From the NCBI GenBank assembly GCA_037443785.1, contig JBBINR010000011.1:1-64000 (forward strand): 64,000 bases of DNA, given 5' to 3'. Position numbers and translations under genes: made by a program. Every line of letters starts with the position of its first letter. Position 1 is the stretch's first letter. Below the pieces are notes generated by a model, which was not told the DNA's origin, searched no databases, and saw nothing but the letters and a program-made list of their open reading frames with translations. This stretch comes from JAQUOA01 sp037443785. GTDB lineage: Bacteria; Bacteroidota; Ignavibacteria; UBA10030; UBA8401. This document shows positions 44,342 through 53,258 of this stretch, one piece after another.

Positions 44342-44371
44342 AAGGATGAAGGATGAATTATGAATTATGAA
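44342..44371 (+). repeat. 30-bp repeat (copy 2), left inverted repeat of the IVS-type gene
   Basis: Same unit as copy 1, 41 bp further on. It overlaps the stop codon of the four-helix-bundle gene. Its inverted partner is at 44710-44739 (24 of 30 positions match). Confidence 0.65.
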
Positions 44372-44721
44372 ATTTTTCTCTTTTTAATAATAGTCACAAA
44401 AATTGAAATGAGCTGGTTGCATTCATCGATTAACTGCGATAGTTTATCCCTTGGAATTATTTCAGATTCTACGAGAAGATCAAGCCAATAAGCAGTTTCC
44501 TCTAATTCTTTCAAACAGATTCCTAATGTCGAAGTGAATTCTTGCTTTGAACGGGAGCGATATGCTTCACGATAATTCGCTCCAACAGACGTTCCTGAGC
44601 GCAAGAGTTGTTTGCCTATCACTTGTGCAGGAACAGTTTTTGGTAATGATGAATAGAGTTTAATAATTCGTAAAGCGAATTTTTTCGTTCTGCTTATTAA
44701 GTTTTCAACTTCTTCATTCAT
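44365..44721 (-). CDS. Four-helix-bundle protein (23S rRNA IVS-type, PF05635-like)
   Basis: 118 residues, all helical. The family markers FALRIIKLYSSLPK, IGKQLLRSGTSVGANYREA and LKELEETAYWLDLLVES are present. Proteins of this family are coded by intervening sequences found in 23S rRNA genes and also occur scattered in FCB genomes; they form pentameric bundles but their role is unknown. The gene is bounded by imperfect inverted repeats (44342-44371 and 44710-44739) that overlap its two ends. It reads as a small insertion cassette. It lies five bases after the amidase stop. Confidence 0.88.
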   Translation of the reverse strand: MNEEVENLISRTKKFALRIIKLYSSLPKTVPAQVIGKQLLRSGTSVGANYREAYRSRSKQEFTSTLGICLKELEETAYWLDLLVESEIIPRDKLSQLIDECNQLISIFVTIIKKRKIS

Positions 44722-44739
44722 AATTCTTACTTCTTACTT
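44710..44739 (-). repeat. Right inverted repeat of the IVS-type cassette
   Basis: Minus strand AAGTAAGAAGTAAGAA then TTATGAATGAAGAA. It supplies the last codons and stop of the amidase gene (S-K-K-stop) and the start region of the four-helix-bundle gene. Confidence 0.6.
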
Positions 44740-46499
44740 TTCAAAACAAACTCCTCCAGCCCTTCGATAATTTTTGCGGCGGCTTTCTTGCGAAATTCGG
44801 GATCGATCAATTTCATTTCGTCCTCAGGATTGGACATGAAAGCGACTTCGCATAACACGTTCGGCATTTGTGTCGGACCGCTGAGTGCAAAGTTAAATGC
44901 GCCTGTTTCACCCCATTCCTCAAGACCGAGGGAAAGCAATTTTTTGTACATAATATCCGCCAGCGGTTTAAATCCGGGATACCGGTAGTACGCACTGGTT
45001 CCTTTTATTGACTCGGCGTCAGAAGCATCACCGGTGGAATTGTTATGGATGCTCACAAGAATGTTCGCGTTTGAATTTATCGCAATATCTGCCCGTTCGC
45101 CCATTGAAACATTTGCGTCGGTTTCGCGCGTCATGATCGTTCGAACGTTTTTCGCTTTCAACTGCGATTGTAATTCTTGTGCGATAGCGAGATTGATATC
45201 TTTTTCAACTGCGCCCGTTGAACCCAATGCGCCCTGGCTTCCGATTCCGTGTCCCGGATCGATCGCAATGAGAAAATTGACAAGAGGTTTTGTTGTATCG
45301 GCAACGACAGGAGGACGGCGAATGAGAATTTTCATCGCACCATTTTCGTAACTGATGTCGTGTCCCCAATGCTGGGAATAGTTCAAATAGATCGTCACCT
45401 GAAAATGATCCGTGCCGACCTGCGAATATTTTACCTGCTTAATTCCTTCTGATGAACGATAATGCGTGATCCAATTGGTGTTTGATGTTGCGCCGAAAAT
45501 ATTGACTACAAGCGCCGTGGGAGAGACCACCTGCTCGGTCGTGTACGGAAATTTTTGGCCGGTAATAATGCGGACGACATCGCTCGAATCGGTTCCTGTG
45601 ACGGAGATTGTTCCGGTAAGCGACCGCGGAAGCGGCGTGTTGACCGGAAGAAGCTTGATGTACTCATCAGGAATCCATCCTTCAAGTCCATCGCACAGTT
45701 TTATTCTGTATTGGTCATCATTCATTCCCGTTACAATAACCTTTACCCCTTCGACAAGAAATCCAAACTTTGCACCGCCGAGGCGGTCGGAGCCGAGTCC
45801 GTAATTCATGTATGGGCGTTTGCCGACAATTTCTGCTGCGCGCGGCAGCGAATCGCGGATGATCGAAATTTTTCCTTTCGAAAAAGCTTCTTCACTGCTG
45901 AACCAACCCTTTTTTATTCTGAAGCGAACAGGGATATTTTGGCATTCATCATTTCCTTTGATCACATAACGCCCTACATATATGCCTGCGATTCCGGAGG
46001 TATTTTTCGGATCGACTTCGCGCATGGGAATTCCTGATGCCACTCCGTCGATATCGAACACCGGGTTTTTATTCGGACTCCCTTTCATTTTCACTTCAAG
46101 AATATCGCCGTTCCGAAGCCAAAGATCGTTTGACGGCTGCATCATTGCTGATTCAATTGTCATCGGATCTTCGGGTGAAGTGGATACACCTTTTGATTTT
46201 ACAAAGACGATTTCTTTTGTGAGTGAATCACCTTTTTGTCCGACCACGGCAATGCGGAGCGATGAAGTATCTTCTGAAGTTGTGTATAACGAAACGAAAG
46301 CTCCGCTTGGATATACTTTTACTTCTTTACCATTGATGAATGCTTTTGCGGTGGGAAGAGTGTTTCCCGCAATGCGGTGACGATTCCCGATGAGACGGAC
46401 GGTGTCTTTTTCCGGAACAATAATATTTAATTTTAACTCTTGTGCTGTTGTAATAATCTGAAAGAAGAAAATTAAGAGAAGAGCAAAAAATTTTTTCAC
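44727..46499 (-). CDS. N-acetylmuramoyl-L-alanine amidase (Amidase_3)
   Basis: 590 residues with a signal peptide (LLLIFFFQIITTA, then QE). The last 210 residues are a zinc amidase of the AmiA/B/C type: D-P-G-H-G (His ligand), STGAVEKD (Glu ligand), V-S-I-H-N-N (His ligand) and C-E-V-A-F-M-S-N (catalytic Glu). It cuts peptide from peptidoglycan during septation. The N-terminal part contains AMIN/SH3-like beta domains. The start is GTG at 46499 with AGGAG eight bases upstream. Confidence 0.93.
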   Translation of the reverse strand: MKKFFALLLIFFFQIITTAQELKLNIIVPEKDTVRLIGNRHRIAGNTLPTAKAFINGKEVKVYPSGAFVSLYTTSEDTSSLRIAVVGQKGDSLTKEIVFVKSKGVSTSPEDPMTIESAMMQPSNDLWLRNGDILEVKMKGSPNKNPVFDIDGVASGIPMREVDPKNTSGIAGIYVGRYVIKGNDECQNIPVRFRIKKGWFSSEEAFSKGKISIIRDSLPRAAEIVGKRPYMNYGLGSDRLGGAKFGFLVEGVKVIVTGMNDDQYRIKLCDGLEGWIPDEYIKLLPVNTPLPRSLTGTISVTGTDSSDVVRIITGQKFPYTTEQVVSPTALVVNIFGATSNTNWITHYRSSEGIKQVKYSQVGTDHFQVTIYLNYSQHWGHDISYENGAMKILIRRPPVVADTTKPLVNFLIAIDPGHGIGSQGALGSTGAVEKDINLAIAQELQSQLKAKNVRTIMTRETDANVSMGERADIAINSNANILVSIHNNSTGDASDAESIKGTSAYYRYPGFKPLADIMYKKLLSLGLEEWGETGAFNFALSGPTQMPNVLCEVAFMSNPEDEMKLIDPEFRKKAAAKIIEGLEEFVLKSKK

Positions 46500-46628
46500 G
46501 ACGGTACTCCTGTGGCTATTAAAAGTGCATGGAAAAATAGGAAGGAATTGAGACCATTACAAATGAAAAGGAGGATTATTTTTGTCGTCCATCAGTAACT
46601 GTGAAACCATAGAAAAGGTACTTTGATA

Positions 46629-46657
46629 TTGAAACAATTCATCAACAACTGTATCTT
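46629..46657 (+). promoter_or_regulatory. Promoter for sensor kinase 1
   Basis: TTGAAA, 17 bp, TATCTT; the leader would be about 11 nt. Confidence 0.6.
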
Positions 46658-46674
46658 TCTTTATCATTGTAACC

Positions 46675-49617
46675 ATGAAAAACATTCTCTTTCTCATCAT
46701 TATTGCTTTTTTGCCTGCTGTGCCTCAATCCCAGGCACCGTCTCCACACAAAAGAATCACCCAGTTGATTCATAGCGTGTGGCAAGTGAAAGAAGGTCTG
46801 CCGCAAAATTCCGTGAATGCCATTGTGCAAACACGAGATAGCTACTTGTGGCTTGGCACGTACGAAGGATTGGTTCGATTCAACGGAACGGCATTCTCAA
46901 CATTCGACCGAGGGAATACACCGGAGCTGCTGAGCAACAGAATTACATCGCTGTGCGAGGACCGGAGAGGACGATTGTGGATCGGTTCTTTTGGCGGAGG
47001 GATTACGGTGTATGATAAAGGGAAATTTTATTCACCGGTTCGAGACAGCAGCAAGATTGGGAACTATGTCGGATTGCTTTCGATGATTGTTGACGTGCAC
47101 GACAGAATTTGGGCGTTGACCGAAAAAGGCATTGCCGTCATTCGCGATTCTGTCATCGAAACAACGTATCCAATTTCGTTCTTTGGAAAAAATCCCCCGG
47201 CAAAAATTACGTTAGATCTTGATGGAAGAATTTGGGTTTCGGCGTTTGACGATATATCTTTTATTGAATCTGGAAAAGTTAAAAAACTTTCGGCGCCAAT
47301 TGCAGGGTATATCTTGAACGGTCCGGTTCCGTCCCGAAGCGGGGGAGTTTGGTTTCTTGGCGTAAAATCCGGCGGAAAAGAATTTCTTTATCGATATAAA
47401 AATAATTTTGAAATCATTGATACACTGCCGGCGCTGTTCGCTCAAACAAATATTTTTCCGATAATCGAAGATTCGCGCGGAACGCTGTGGTGCTGTTTGT
47501 CTGGCGATGGAATTATGAAATTTGGAAACGGTCGGTGGGATTATCTCGGGAAAAAAAATGGGGCACCAATTGAAAATCCCCAGGTGATGCTTGAAGATAC
47601 AGAAGGAAGCATGTGGCTCGGCACAAACGGCAATGGACTGCACCAGTTCCGCGACTCACGGTTTACGCCGCTTGGAATTTCCGAAGGATTCTCAACGGAA
47701 AATATTTGGTCACTCTATGAAGACTCGCGTTGGAAAAAATGGATCGGCGTGCTCAATGGCGGATATTACACGGTTGATGATAACGGATTGCATGCTGCAT
47801 CGCACGGAAAAGGTTTTAGTTTCTTTTCATTTTTAGAGGACAAACAACAAAACATTTGGGCGGGCGGAGTTTCCTTGATCGATCGGAACGAAAAGATCCA
47901 TTCTCTGCCATTGCCGTTCCTCAGTTTTGTTCACTCATTGGATTCAATGGGAAGAGTTTGGTTTGCACCGTACACAGGCGGAATACGGATTGCGGTGAAC
48001 GGAAAAATTGCCGATTCAATTTCGCTGGGAAGTTCTTTAGCAGAAACCTCCGTCCGCACAATGAAAACAGACCGGGACGGCTCGATGTGGATCGGAACGC
48101 AAAACGGATTATTCCATTATCACAATCACTCCATCACACATTACGATACGGCGAATGGTTTGCCGAACAATTGGATACGAAATCTCTATCAAGATGGGGA
48201 CGGAACATTATGGATTGCAACGGATGGAGGTTTGGTGAAAAAAACCGGCACTACCTTTCGCTCCTACAGCGTGAAGGATGGACTCTACAGCAACACGATT
48301 CACGTCATTCTGGAAGACGACAAAAACAATTTATGGATGAGCAGTAACAAGGGAATTTTTGTTGTCCGGAAAAATGATTTGAATTTATTTGATGAACACA
48401 CCACAGAGAGGATTTCCTGTACTGCTTTTGGGGAAGACGACGGCATGCGCAGTGCGGAAGGGAACGGCAGTTATCAGCAAGGCGGATGGAAAATGCATGA
48501 CGGAACGCTGTGGTTCGCAACAATCAAAGGAATCGTGATTGTCAATCCGAACAATCTGTTAAAAAATACCGTTGTTCCTCCGGTCGTTATCGAAAAAATC
48601 ATTGCCGATGGATTCGTTGTTGGGGAGCAGTCAAAAAATAAAATGCATTTTCCGTTGAACGATCTTTCATTTCATTTTGCATCGTTATGCTACCGCGTGC
48701 CGGCACGCATTCAGTACAAATATAAGCTCGAAGGTTTTCAATCGAATTGGGTTGCTGCAGGAAATCAGAACAGAGCAGAGTTTACGCATTTGCCGGCGGG
48801 AGAGTATACATTTCGTGTCATTGCCTGTAACGATGATGGCGTATGGAATATGACCGGCACTTCTTTTTCATTTACACTGCCGCCGCCATTTTGGGAAACA
48901 TGGTGGTTCTACACTCTTGCTGGTCTTATTGTTTTTGGATCGACCATCGGGGGAGTCCGATTTTTTGAATTGAGGAAAATTAAAAAACGAATCGAACAAC
49001 TTGAACATGAAAAAGTTCTCGAACGCGAGCGTTCGCGCATTTCAAAAGATATGCACGATGATATCGGATCAAGTCTGACACAAATCGCCATCCTCAGTGA
49101 GCTTGCGAAACGGAGTGGGCAAAAAGAATCTCAAACACACCTCGAAAAAATTTCTTCAACCTCTCGTGAAGTCATTGACAACATCAGTCAAATTATTTGG
49201 GCGATCGATCCGAAGAATGATACGCTGGAAAATACGGTTGCGTATCTGCGCGAATATATTGCGGAGACATTCGAGACGAGCAAAATGGCGGTTCTATTTG
49301 AATTTCCTGATGACATTCCTGCCGTTGAAGTTGCGTCGGAATTTCGCCGCAATGTGTTTTTGACGGTGAAGGAAGCAATTAATAATATCATCAAATATTC
49401 ACATGCCAATAGAGTTCTCTGTTCTGCGGTGATAGACCGGTCTCGATTTTCGATCTCAATTACTGACAATGGCCGCGGATTCAATAAAGAAGAGATTTCG
49501 CGCTTTGGAAATGGATTAAAGAATATGCAGAAACGGATTGAAGATATTGGTGGAGTATTTTTGATAGAATCCGAAAGTGGTAAAGGAACAACCATTTCAT
49601 TTTCAATTATGTTGTAA
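46675..49617 (+). CDS. Reg_prop/Y_Y_Y sensor histidine kinase (HisKA_3)
   Basis: 980 residues. A signal peptide is followed by a large periplasmic sensor made of two seven-bladed-type Reg_prop propellers (many W-[IL]-G-[ST] units, such as LWIGSFGGGI and MWLGTNGNGL). A Y_Y_Y domain (YKLEGFQSNW, about 680-750) and a single membrane helix (WWFYTLAGLIVFG) follow. The cytoplasmic part is NarL-type: D-M-H-D-D-I-G-S-S (phosphorylated His) and an HATPase with TDNGRGFN. It signals to the response regulator 84 bp downstream. Such sensors detect sugars in gut Bacteroides; the ligand here is unknown. Confidence 0.93.
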   Translation: MKNILFLIIIAFLPAVPQSQAPSPHKRITQLIHSVWQVKEGLPQNSVNAIVQTRDSYLWLGTYEGLVRFNGTAFSTFDRGNTPELLSNRITSLCEDRRGRLWIGSFGGGITVYDKGKFYSPVRDSSKIGNYVGLLSMIVDVHDRIWALTEKGIAVIRDSVIETTYPISFFGKNPPAKITLDLDGRIWVSAFDDISFIESGKVKKLSAPIAGYILNGPVPSRSGGVWFLGVKSGGKEFLYRYKNNFEIIDTLPALFAQTNIFPIIEDSRGTLWCCLSGDGIMKFGNGRWDYLGKKNGAPIENPQVMLEDTEGSMWLGTNGNGLHQFRDSRFTPLGISEGFSTENIWSLYEDSRWKKWIGVLNGGYYTVDDNGLHAASHGKGFSFFSFLEDKQQNIWAGGVSLIDRNEKIHSLPLPFLSFVHSLDSMGRVWFAPYTGGIRIAVNGKIADSISLGSSLAETSVRTMKTDRDGSMWIGTQNGLFHYHNHSITHYDTANGLPNNWIRNLYQDGDGTLWIATDGGLVKKTGTTFRSYSVKDGLYSNTIHVILEDDKNNLWMSSNKGIFVVRKNDLNLFDEHTTERISCTAFGEDDGMRSAEGNGSYQQGGWKMHDGTLWFATIKGIVIVNPNNLLKNTVVPPVVIEKIIADGFVVGEQSKNKMHFPLNDLSFHFASLCYRVPARIQYKYKLEGFQSNWVAAGNQNRAEFTHLPAGEYTFRVIACNDDGVWNMTGTSFSFTLPPPFWETWWFYTLAGLIVFGSTIGGVRFFELRKIKKRIEQLEHEKVLERERSRISKDMHDDIGSSLTQIAILSELAKRSGQKESQTHLEKISSTSREVIDNISQIIWAIDPKNDTLENTVAYLREYIAETFETSKMAVLFEFPDDIPAVEVASEFRRNVFLTVKEAINNIIKYSHANRVLCSAVIDRSRFSISITDNGRGFNKEEISRFGNGLKNMQKRIEDIGGVFLIESESGKGTTISFSIML

Positions 49618-49647
49618 TCGGCTCTCACAGCTGCTTGCGGAGCGAAA

Positions 49648-49666
49648 TACTACTTTCGTGTGATTG
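49648..49666 (+). promoter_or_regulatory. Shared 19-bp motif (copy 1) abutting the RR promoter
   Basis: TACTACTTTCGTGTGATTG. Its last three bases are the TTG of the -35 box at 49664. A second copy, 17 of 19 identical, lies in the same place before the T9SS gene. Confidence 0.5.
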
Positions 49667-49692
49667 TGAGGAGAATAGATTAACCGTAGATT
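49664..49692 (+). promoter_or_regulatory. Promoter for response regulator 1
   Basis: TTGTGA, 17 bp, TAGATT, leaving only about three bases between the predicted transcription start and the ATG. Confidence 0.5.
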
Positions 49693-49701
49693 ATACTGTC
49701 T

Positions 49702-50340
49702 ATGCAAAACAACACTATCAATGTTGCAATCGTTGAAGATCTTGACGATATCAGAAACGGGTTATCGCTGCTCGTTAACGGATCGCCCGGGTTCCATTGT
49801 GTTGGAAGTTTCCGCAATGGTGAAGAGGGTCTTGCAGAAGTTCCGAAATTAAATCCTGATATTGTCTTGATGGATATTGATATGCCGAAGATGAATGGCA
49901 TTGAATGTATCCTTCAATTAAAGCAAAAGCTTCCTGCTCTTCAAATTATGATGCTGACGGTGTTTGAAGATGACGAAAAAATATTTCAGTCGCTGCAAGC
50001 CGGTGCCAGCGGGTATTTGTTAAAAAAAACTCCTCCGGCAAAATTATTGGAAGCAATTCAAGAATTGCATACCGGCGGATCTCCCATGTCGAGCCAGATT
50101 GCGCGAAAAGTTGTCGACGCATTCAAGAAAATGGGTGAATCGAAAAGAGAGACAGAAAACTTAAGTGCGCGGGAGCAGGAGATTTTATCCTACCTGGCAA
50201 AAGGGTTCCGCTATAAAGAAATTGCCGATGCGCTTTTTATATCCGTTGAAACAGTCCGTACCCACCTTCGCAACATCTATGAAAAATTGCAGGTTCGTTC
50301 CCGTACTGAAGCGGTATTGAAGTACTTGAACAAGCAATAG
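49702..50340 (+). CDS. NarL/LuxR-type response regulator
   Basis: 212 residues. An N-terminal receiver (acidic pair E-D near the start, phosphorylated Asp in IVLMDIDMPKMNG, Thr in MLTVFE, Lys in LLKKTPP) is joined to a LuxR-type helix-turn-helix (LSAREQEILSYLAKGFRYKE, then SVETVRTHLRNIYEKL). It forms a pair with the propeller kinase and is likely to act on the T9SS gene that follows, because both carry the same upstream motif. Confidence 0.95.
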   Translation: MQNNTINVAIVEDLDDIRNGLSLLVNGSPGFHCVGSFRNGEEGLAEVPKLNPDIVLMDIDMPKMNGIECILQLKQKLPALQIMMLTVFEDDEKIFQSLQAGASGYLLKKTPPAKLLEAIQELHTGGSPMSSQIARKVVDAFKKMGESKRETENLSAREQEILSYLAKGFRYKEIADALFISVETVRTHLRNIYEKLQVRSRTEAVLKYLNKQ

Positions 50341-50425
50341 AGTTATTCACTGAGTAGTTGGACAGTCGATCTTTTACCTCTTTCGTCATCTTCCTTCTGC
50401 TTTCATACTTCATCCTGTTAAAGAT

Positions 50426-50444
50426 TACTACTTTTGTGCGATTG
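50426..50444 (+). promoter_or_regulatory. Shared 19-bp motif (copy 2) abutting the T9SS gene promoter
   Basis: TACTACTTTTGTGCGATTG; the final TTG is the -35 box of the next promoter. Confidence 0.5.
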
Positions 50445-50470
50445 AAAAAGTTTTCATCTGCGTATATCTT
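50442..50470 (+). promoter_or_regulatory. Promoter for the T9SS-sorted protein
   Basis: TTGAAA, 17 bp, TATCTT (extended TATCTTTG). Leader about 44 nt, with AGGGG before the start codon. Confidence 0.6.
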
Positions 50471-50520
50471 TGTTGCAGCTGCGATGACATTTTTTTATTC
50501 ACAAATCTAGGGGAATATGT

Positions 50521-51735
50521 ATGAAACGGTGGTTACTCTATTCTGTATTCATTGGCACTCTTTGCTACGGGCAACAATGGAAGGCAACAGCATTGGCTTA
50601 TGAAAATGTCAACGATGTGACGTCGCGGAAAGGGACTTTGTTTGCGGCAACATCAACAGGGCTGTTTGTTTCGTACAGCGGGGGCAACACTTTCTTCAAA
50701 GTTACGCTTCCGTCCCCATCCCCACAGTACACATATTCATTTGCTGCTATCGGTGATTCGCTTTTCGTATCAAGCGGACAAGGAGTTCTTGTGTCTACAA
50801 CAAACGATACGGTTTGGGTAAAAGTAAATGCGTCTCCTGCCTCAGGATATTTTTTTTCCTATAATGGGATCCTCTTCAATACCAACAGTAATGTCCAACG
50901 TTCCAGTAACCGTGGACAGACGTGGCAGACTGTTGCAAACATTCCCTCATCATTTTCGGGTGGAGAGTTTACGGCGATAGGATCGAAAATATTTTACGGA
51001 ATGGCGTACGGAAATGGCATATTTAAATCAACAGATGCAGGTATCATCTGGGCTCAAGCGAATAGCGGTTTCGGGAAAGACACAAATATTATCTCTCTTT
51101 GTGCAGCGAACGGCGTTTTGGTAGCAAGTTCAACAACAAGTCCTACAGATTCGAACATCATTTACCAATCAAGTGATGAAGGAGCAACCTGGCAAAGAAT
51201 TGCGAAGCAGCCGGTTTCAGGCATGCTTCGCTCGCTGTATGTTGTGGGAAATTCGATTTTCGGTGAGGCGTATGGAAAATTGTACAGGTCAACAAACGGC
51301 GGTTCTGCCTGGGTGAATGCCAACAGTGGATTATCCGCAAGTATTACTTCAATCGGCTCCTTTACAATCGTTGGAGATACTCTGTATGCCGGTACATCCG
51401 TTGGCGTTTGGAAACGGCCATTGAACGACTTTGGTATTACCAATGCTCGTGTGTCAAATAGTTGGCTTCCCATGCAATATTCGCTTTCACAAAACTATCC
51501 TAATCCTTTCAATCCAAGCACAACTATCGAATACCAAGTAACGAAAGCAGAAATCGCATCGTTGAAAGTGTTCGATCTTCTCGGCCGCGAAGTTGCGACG
51601 CTGGTAAATGAGCAAAAATTGCCGGGAACATACAAAGTGAATTTTGATGCCGGAAATTTATCCAGCGGGATGTACCTGTATCAATTCAGGGCTGGCGCAA
51701 ATACAGAAACAAAACGAATGATATTGATGAAATAG
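50521..51735 (+). CDS. Secreted propeller protein with T9SS C-terminal sorting domain
   Basis: 404 residues with a signal peptide (cleavage near C-Y-G-Q). BNR/sialidase-like blades with S-x-D-x-G-x-x-W motifs recur (SSNRGQTWQT, SSDEGATWQR, STNGGSAWVN), forming a beta-propeller. The last 80 residues are a type A sorting domain (N-Y-P-N-P-F-N-P-S-T-T-I, then LKVFDLLGREVATLV and G-M-Y-L-Y), the tag read by the type IX secretion system. Cell-surface or released protein; binding partner unknown. It shares an upstream motif with the response regulator. Confidence 0.92.
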   Translation: MKRWLLYSVFIGTLCYGQQWKATALAYENVNDVTSRKGTLFAATSTGLFVSYSGGNTFFKVTLPSPSPQYTYSFAAIGDSLFVSSGQGVLVSTTNDTVWVKVNASPASGYFFSYNGILFNTNSNVQRSSNRGQTWQTVANIPSSFSGGEFTAIGSKIFYGMAYGNGIFKSTDAGIIWAQANSGFGKDTNIISLCAANGVLVASSTTSPTDSNIIYQSSDEGATWQRIAKQPVSGMLRSLYVVGNSIFGEAYGKLYRSTNGGSAWVNANSGLSASITSIGSFTIVGDTLYAGTSVGVWKRPLNDFGITNARVSNSWLPMQYSLSQNYPNPFNPSTTIEYQVTKAEIASLKVFDLLGREVATLVNEQKLPGTYKVNFDAGNLSSGMYLYQFRAGANTETKRMILMK

Positions 51736-51778
51736 GCCTTGTCACCTTCACACTATTATCCTTATTAGGAGTGCTTCT

Positions 51779-52246
51779 ATGAAACAAAGATCTGTTCTGC
51801 TTGTATTGCTCATTTCAGTATGTGCCATCCTTTCGATCGACTGTGCAACAATCATGAAAGGGAGCGAGGGAAACGTCCTGCTGCGCAATGCACCTGGCGA
51901 TTTGCGAGTAGAGAATGGCAGCGAATCACTTTCCATTTCAAGAATGGAAGACACCGAAGCGTACGGTTTTTCTGAATCGTTCAAAGATGAAATGAACAGC
52001 ACGCAGACGACGTACTATGCGTACGGAATTACGCTGCCCAATACCAGCGAATCATATACGCTGACATTGAAGAGTGGCGAGAAATCTGCCACCGTCGTTC
52101 TTAAACCGAGCATGGCTATGCGATGGTTTTGGATTGATTTGTTTATCGGTGGATGGATTGTTGACGGCATCACCGGAAACTGGCATGAACTTGGACCGGA
52201 AGGCGGCAATCTGAAAGAAATAGACGTATCGAAGTATTTGAATTAA
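51779..52246 (+). CDS. Small exported protein, possibly a lipoprotein
   Basis: 155 residues with a hydrophobic N-terminus and a Cys at C22 in S-I-D-C-A-T-I-M-K-G. The residues C-A-T-I-M-K-G are like those of a Bacteroidota lipoprotein family, but Asp at position -1 is not normal for lipoprotein signal peptidase, so lipid attachment is doubtful. A second hydrophobic stretch (MRWFWIDLFIGGWIVDGI, about 117-134) may be a membrane segment. Lies 43 bp after the T9SS gene, perhaps in the same transcript. Confidence 0.7.
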   Translation: MKQRSVLLVLLISVCAILSIDCATIMKGSEGNVLLRNAPGDLRVENGSESLSISRMEDTEAYGFSESFKDEMNSTQTTYYAYGITLPNTSESYTLTLKSGEKSATVVLKPSMAMRWFWIDLFIGGWIVDGITGNWHELGPEGGNLKEIDVSKYLN

Positions 52247-52299
52247 GAAAGGAAGAAAATTTGTTGTTCTCCTGGGGAGGATGAACGACAAATATCGCT

Positions 52300-52340
52300 G
52301 GCGCGGAATGTTGAAGGCACATTCCGCGCCTTAATTTTTA
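52300..52340. terminator. Terminator between convergent genes
   Basis: GGCGCGGAATGT and ACATTCCGCGCC form a perfect 12-bp stem with a 7-nt loop, followed by TTAATTTTTA. It overlaps the 3' end of hisG. Confidence 0.82.
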
Positions 52341-53210
52341 GTAGATCACTTTGTTCAGCGGATATTCAATTATTCCTTCGGCGCCTGCACGTTTCAATTG
52401 AGGAATAATTTCACGCACGACTTTTTCTTCAAGAATCGTTTCGATGGCCACCCATTCCGGATCTGAAAGCTGAGAGATCGTCGGTTTTCGAAGTGCCGGA
52501 ATCAGTTTTGTCACTTTCTCGAGATCGCTTTTCCGCAAATTCATTTTCAATCCAACCTTGCTTCCGGCGTTGATGGCTCCGATCAACAACATTGCAAGAT
52601 TCTCGATCTTTTCTTTTTTCCACGGATCTTCCCAGCTTTTTTTGTTGGCAATTAATTTTGTGTTTGATTCCAACACGACGTCAACAATGCGAAGTTTATT
52701 TGCGCGAAGCGAACTGCCTGTTTCGGTTACTTCAACAATGGCATCAACAAGATCCGGCGTTTTTACTTCCGTGGCGCCCCACGAAAATTCTACTGAGGCA
52801 TTCACGCCATGTTTCTCTAAATACGCTTTCGTGATCCCGACAACTTCTGTCGCAATTCGTTTTCCTTCAAGATCTTTCACGCTTTTTACCGGCGACGATT
52901 CATGCACGGCGAGGACCCACTTTACTTTGCGCATCGATTGTTTCGAATAGACCAAATCGCACACGCTCACGACGTCAACACCATTCTCAATAATCCAATC
53001 ATGTCCTGTTAGCCCGGCATCGAAAACTCCGTCTTCGACATAGCGGGCAATTTCCTGCGCACGGATGAGCATCGCTTCTAATTCTTCGTCATCAACAGAA
53101 GGGAAGTATGACCTGCTGGAAACGGAGAAATTGAATCCTGCATGGCTCATCAATTGCAAGGTTGATTCTTGAAGGCTTCCTTTGGGTAAACCGAATTTTA
53201 ATTTGTTCAT
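52338..53210 (-). CDS. hisG: ATP phosphoribosyltransferase (long form)
   Basis: 290 residues, the long HisG form with a regulatory C-terminal domain (AGAEGIIEYPLNKVIY). It joins ATP and PRPP in the first step of histidine synthesis and is usually inhibited by histidine. The N-terminus F-G-L-P-K-G-S-L, the GLTGHDWI strand and the PRPP-site region IVEVTETGSSLRANKL are present. It is the last gene of the tilS-hpt-ftsH operon; other his genes are not in the window. Confidence 0.95.
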   Translation of the reverse strand: MNKLKFGLPKGSLQESTLQLMSHAGFNFSVSSRSYFPSVDDEELEAMLIRAQEIARYVEDGVFDAGLTGHDWIIENGVDVVSVCDLVYSKQSMRKVKWVLAVHESSPVKSVKDLEGKRIATEVVGITKAYLEKHGVNASVEFSWGATEVKTPDLVDAIVEVTETGSSLRANKLRIVDVVLESNTKLIANKKSWEDPWKKEKIENLAMLLIGAINAGSKVGLKMNLRKSDLEKVTKLIPALRKPTISQLSDPEWVAIETILEEKVVREIIPQLKRAGAEGIIEYPLNKVIY

Positions 53211-53258
53211 AAGAGTTCGATCCGGAATGCGGACTCATGCCCGTTTCCAATAATGTTT

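Noticed and set aside
44301..44371. Two near-identical 30-bp repeats as a CRISPR array
   Set aside because: Only two copies with an 11-bp gap, low-complexity content and no cas gene; the pairing with an inverted third copy fits a cassette end better.
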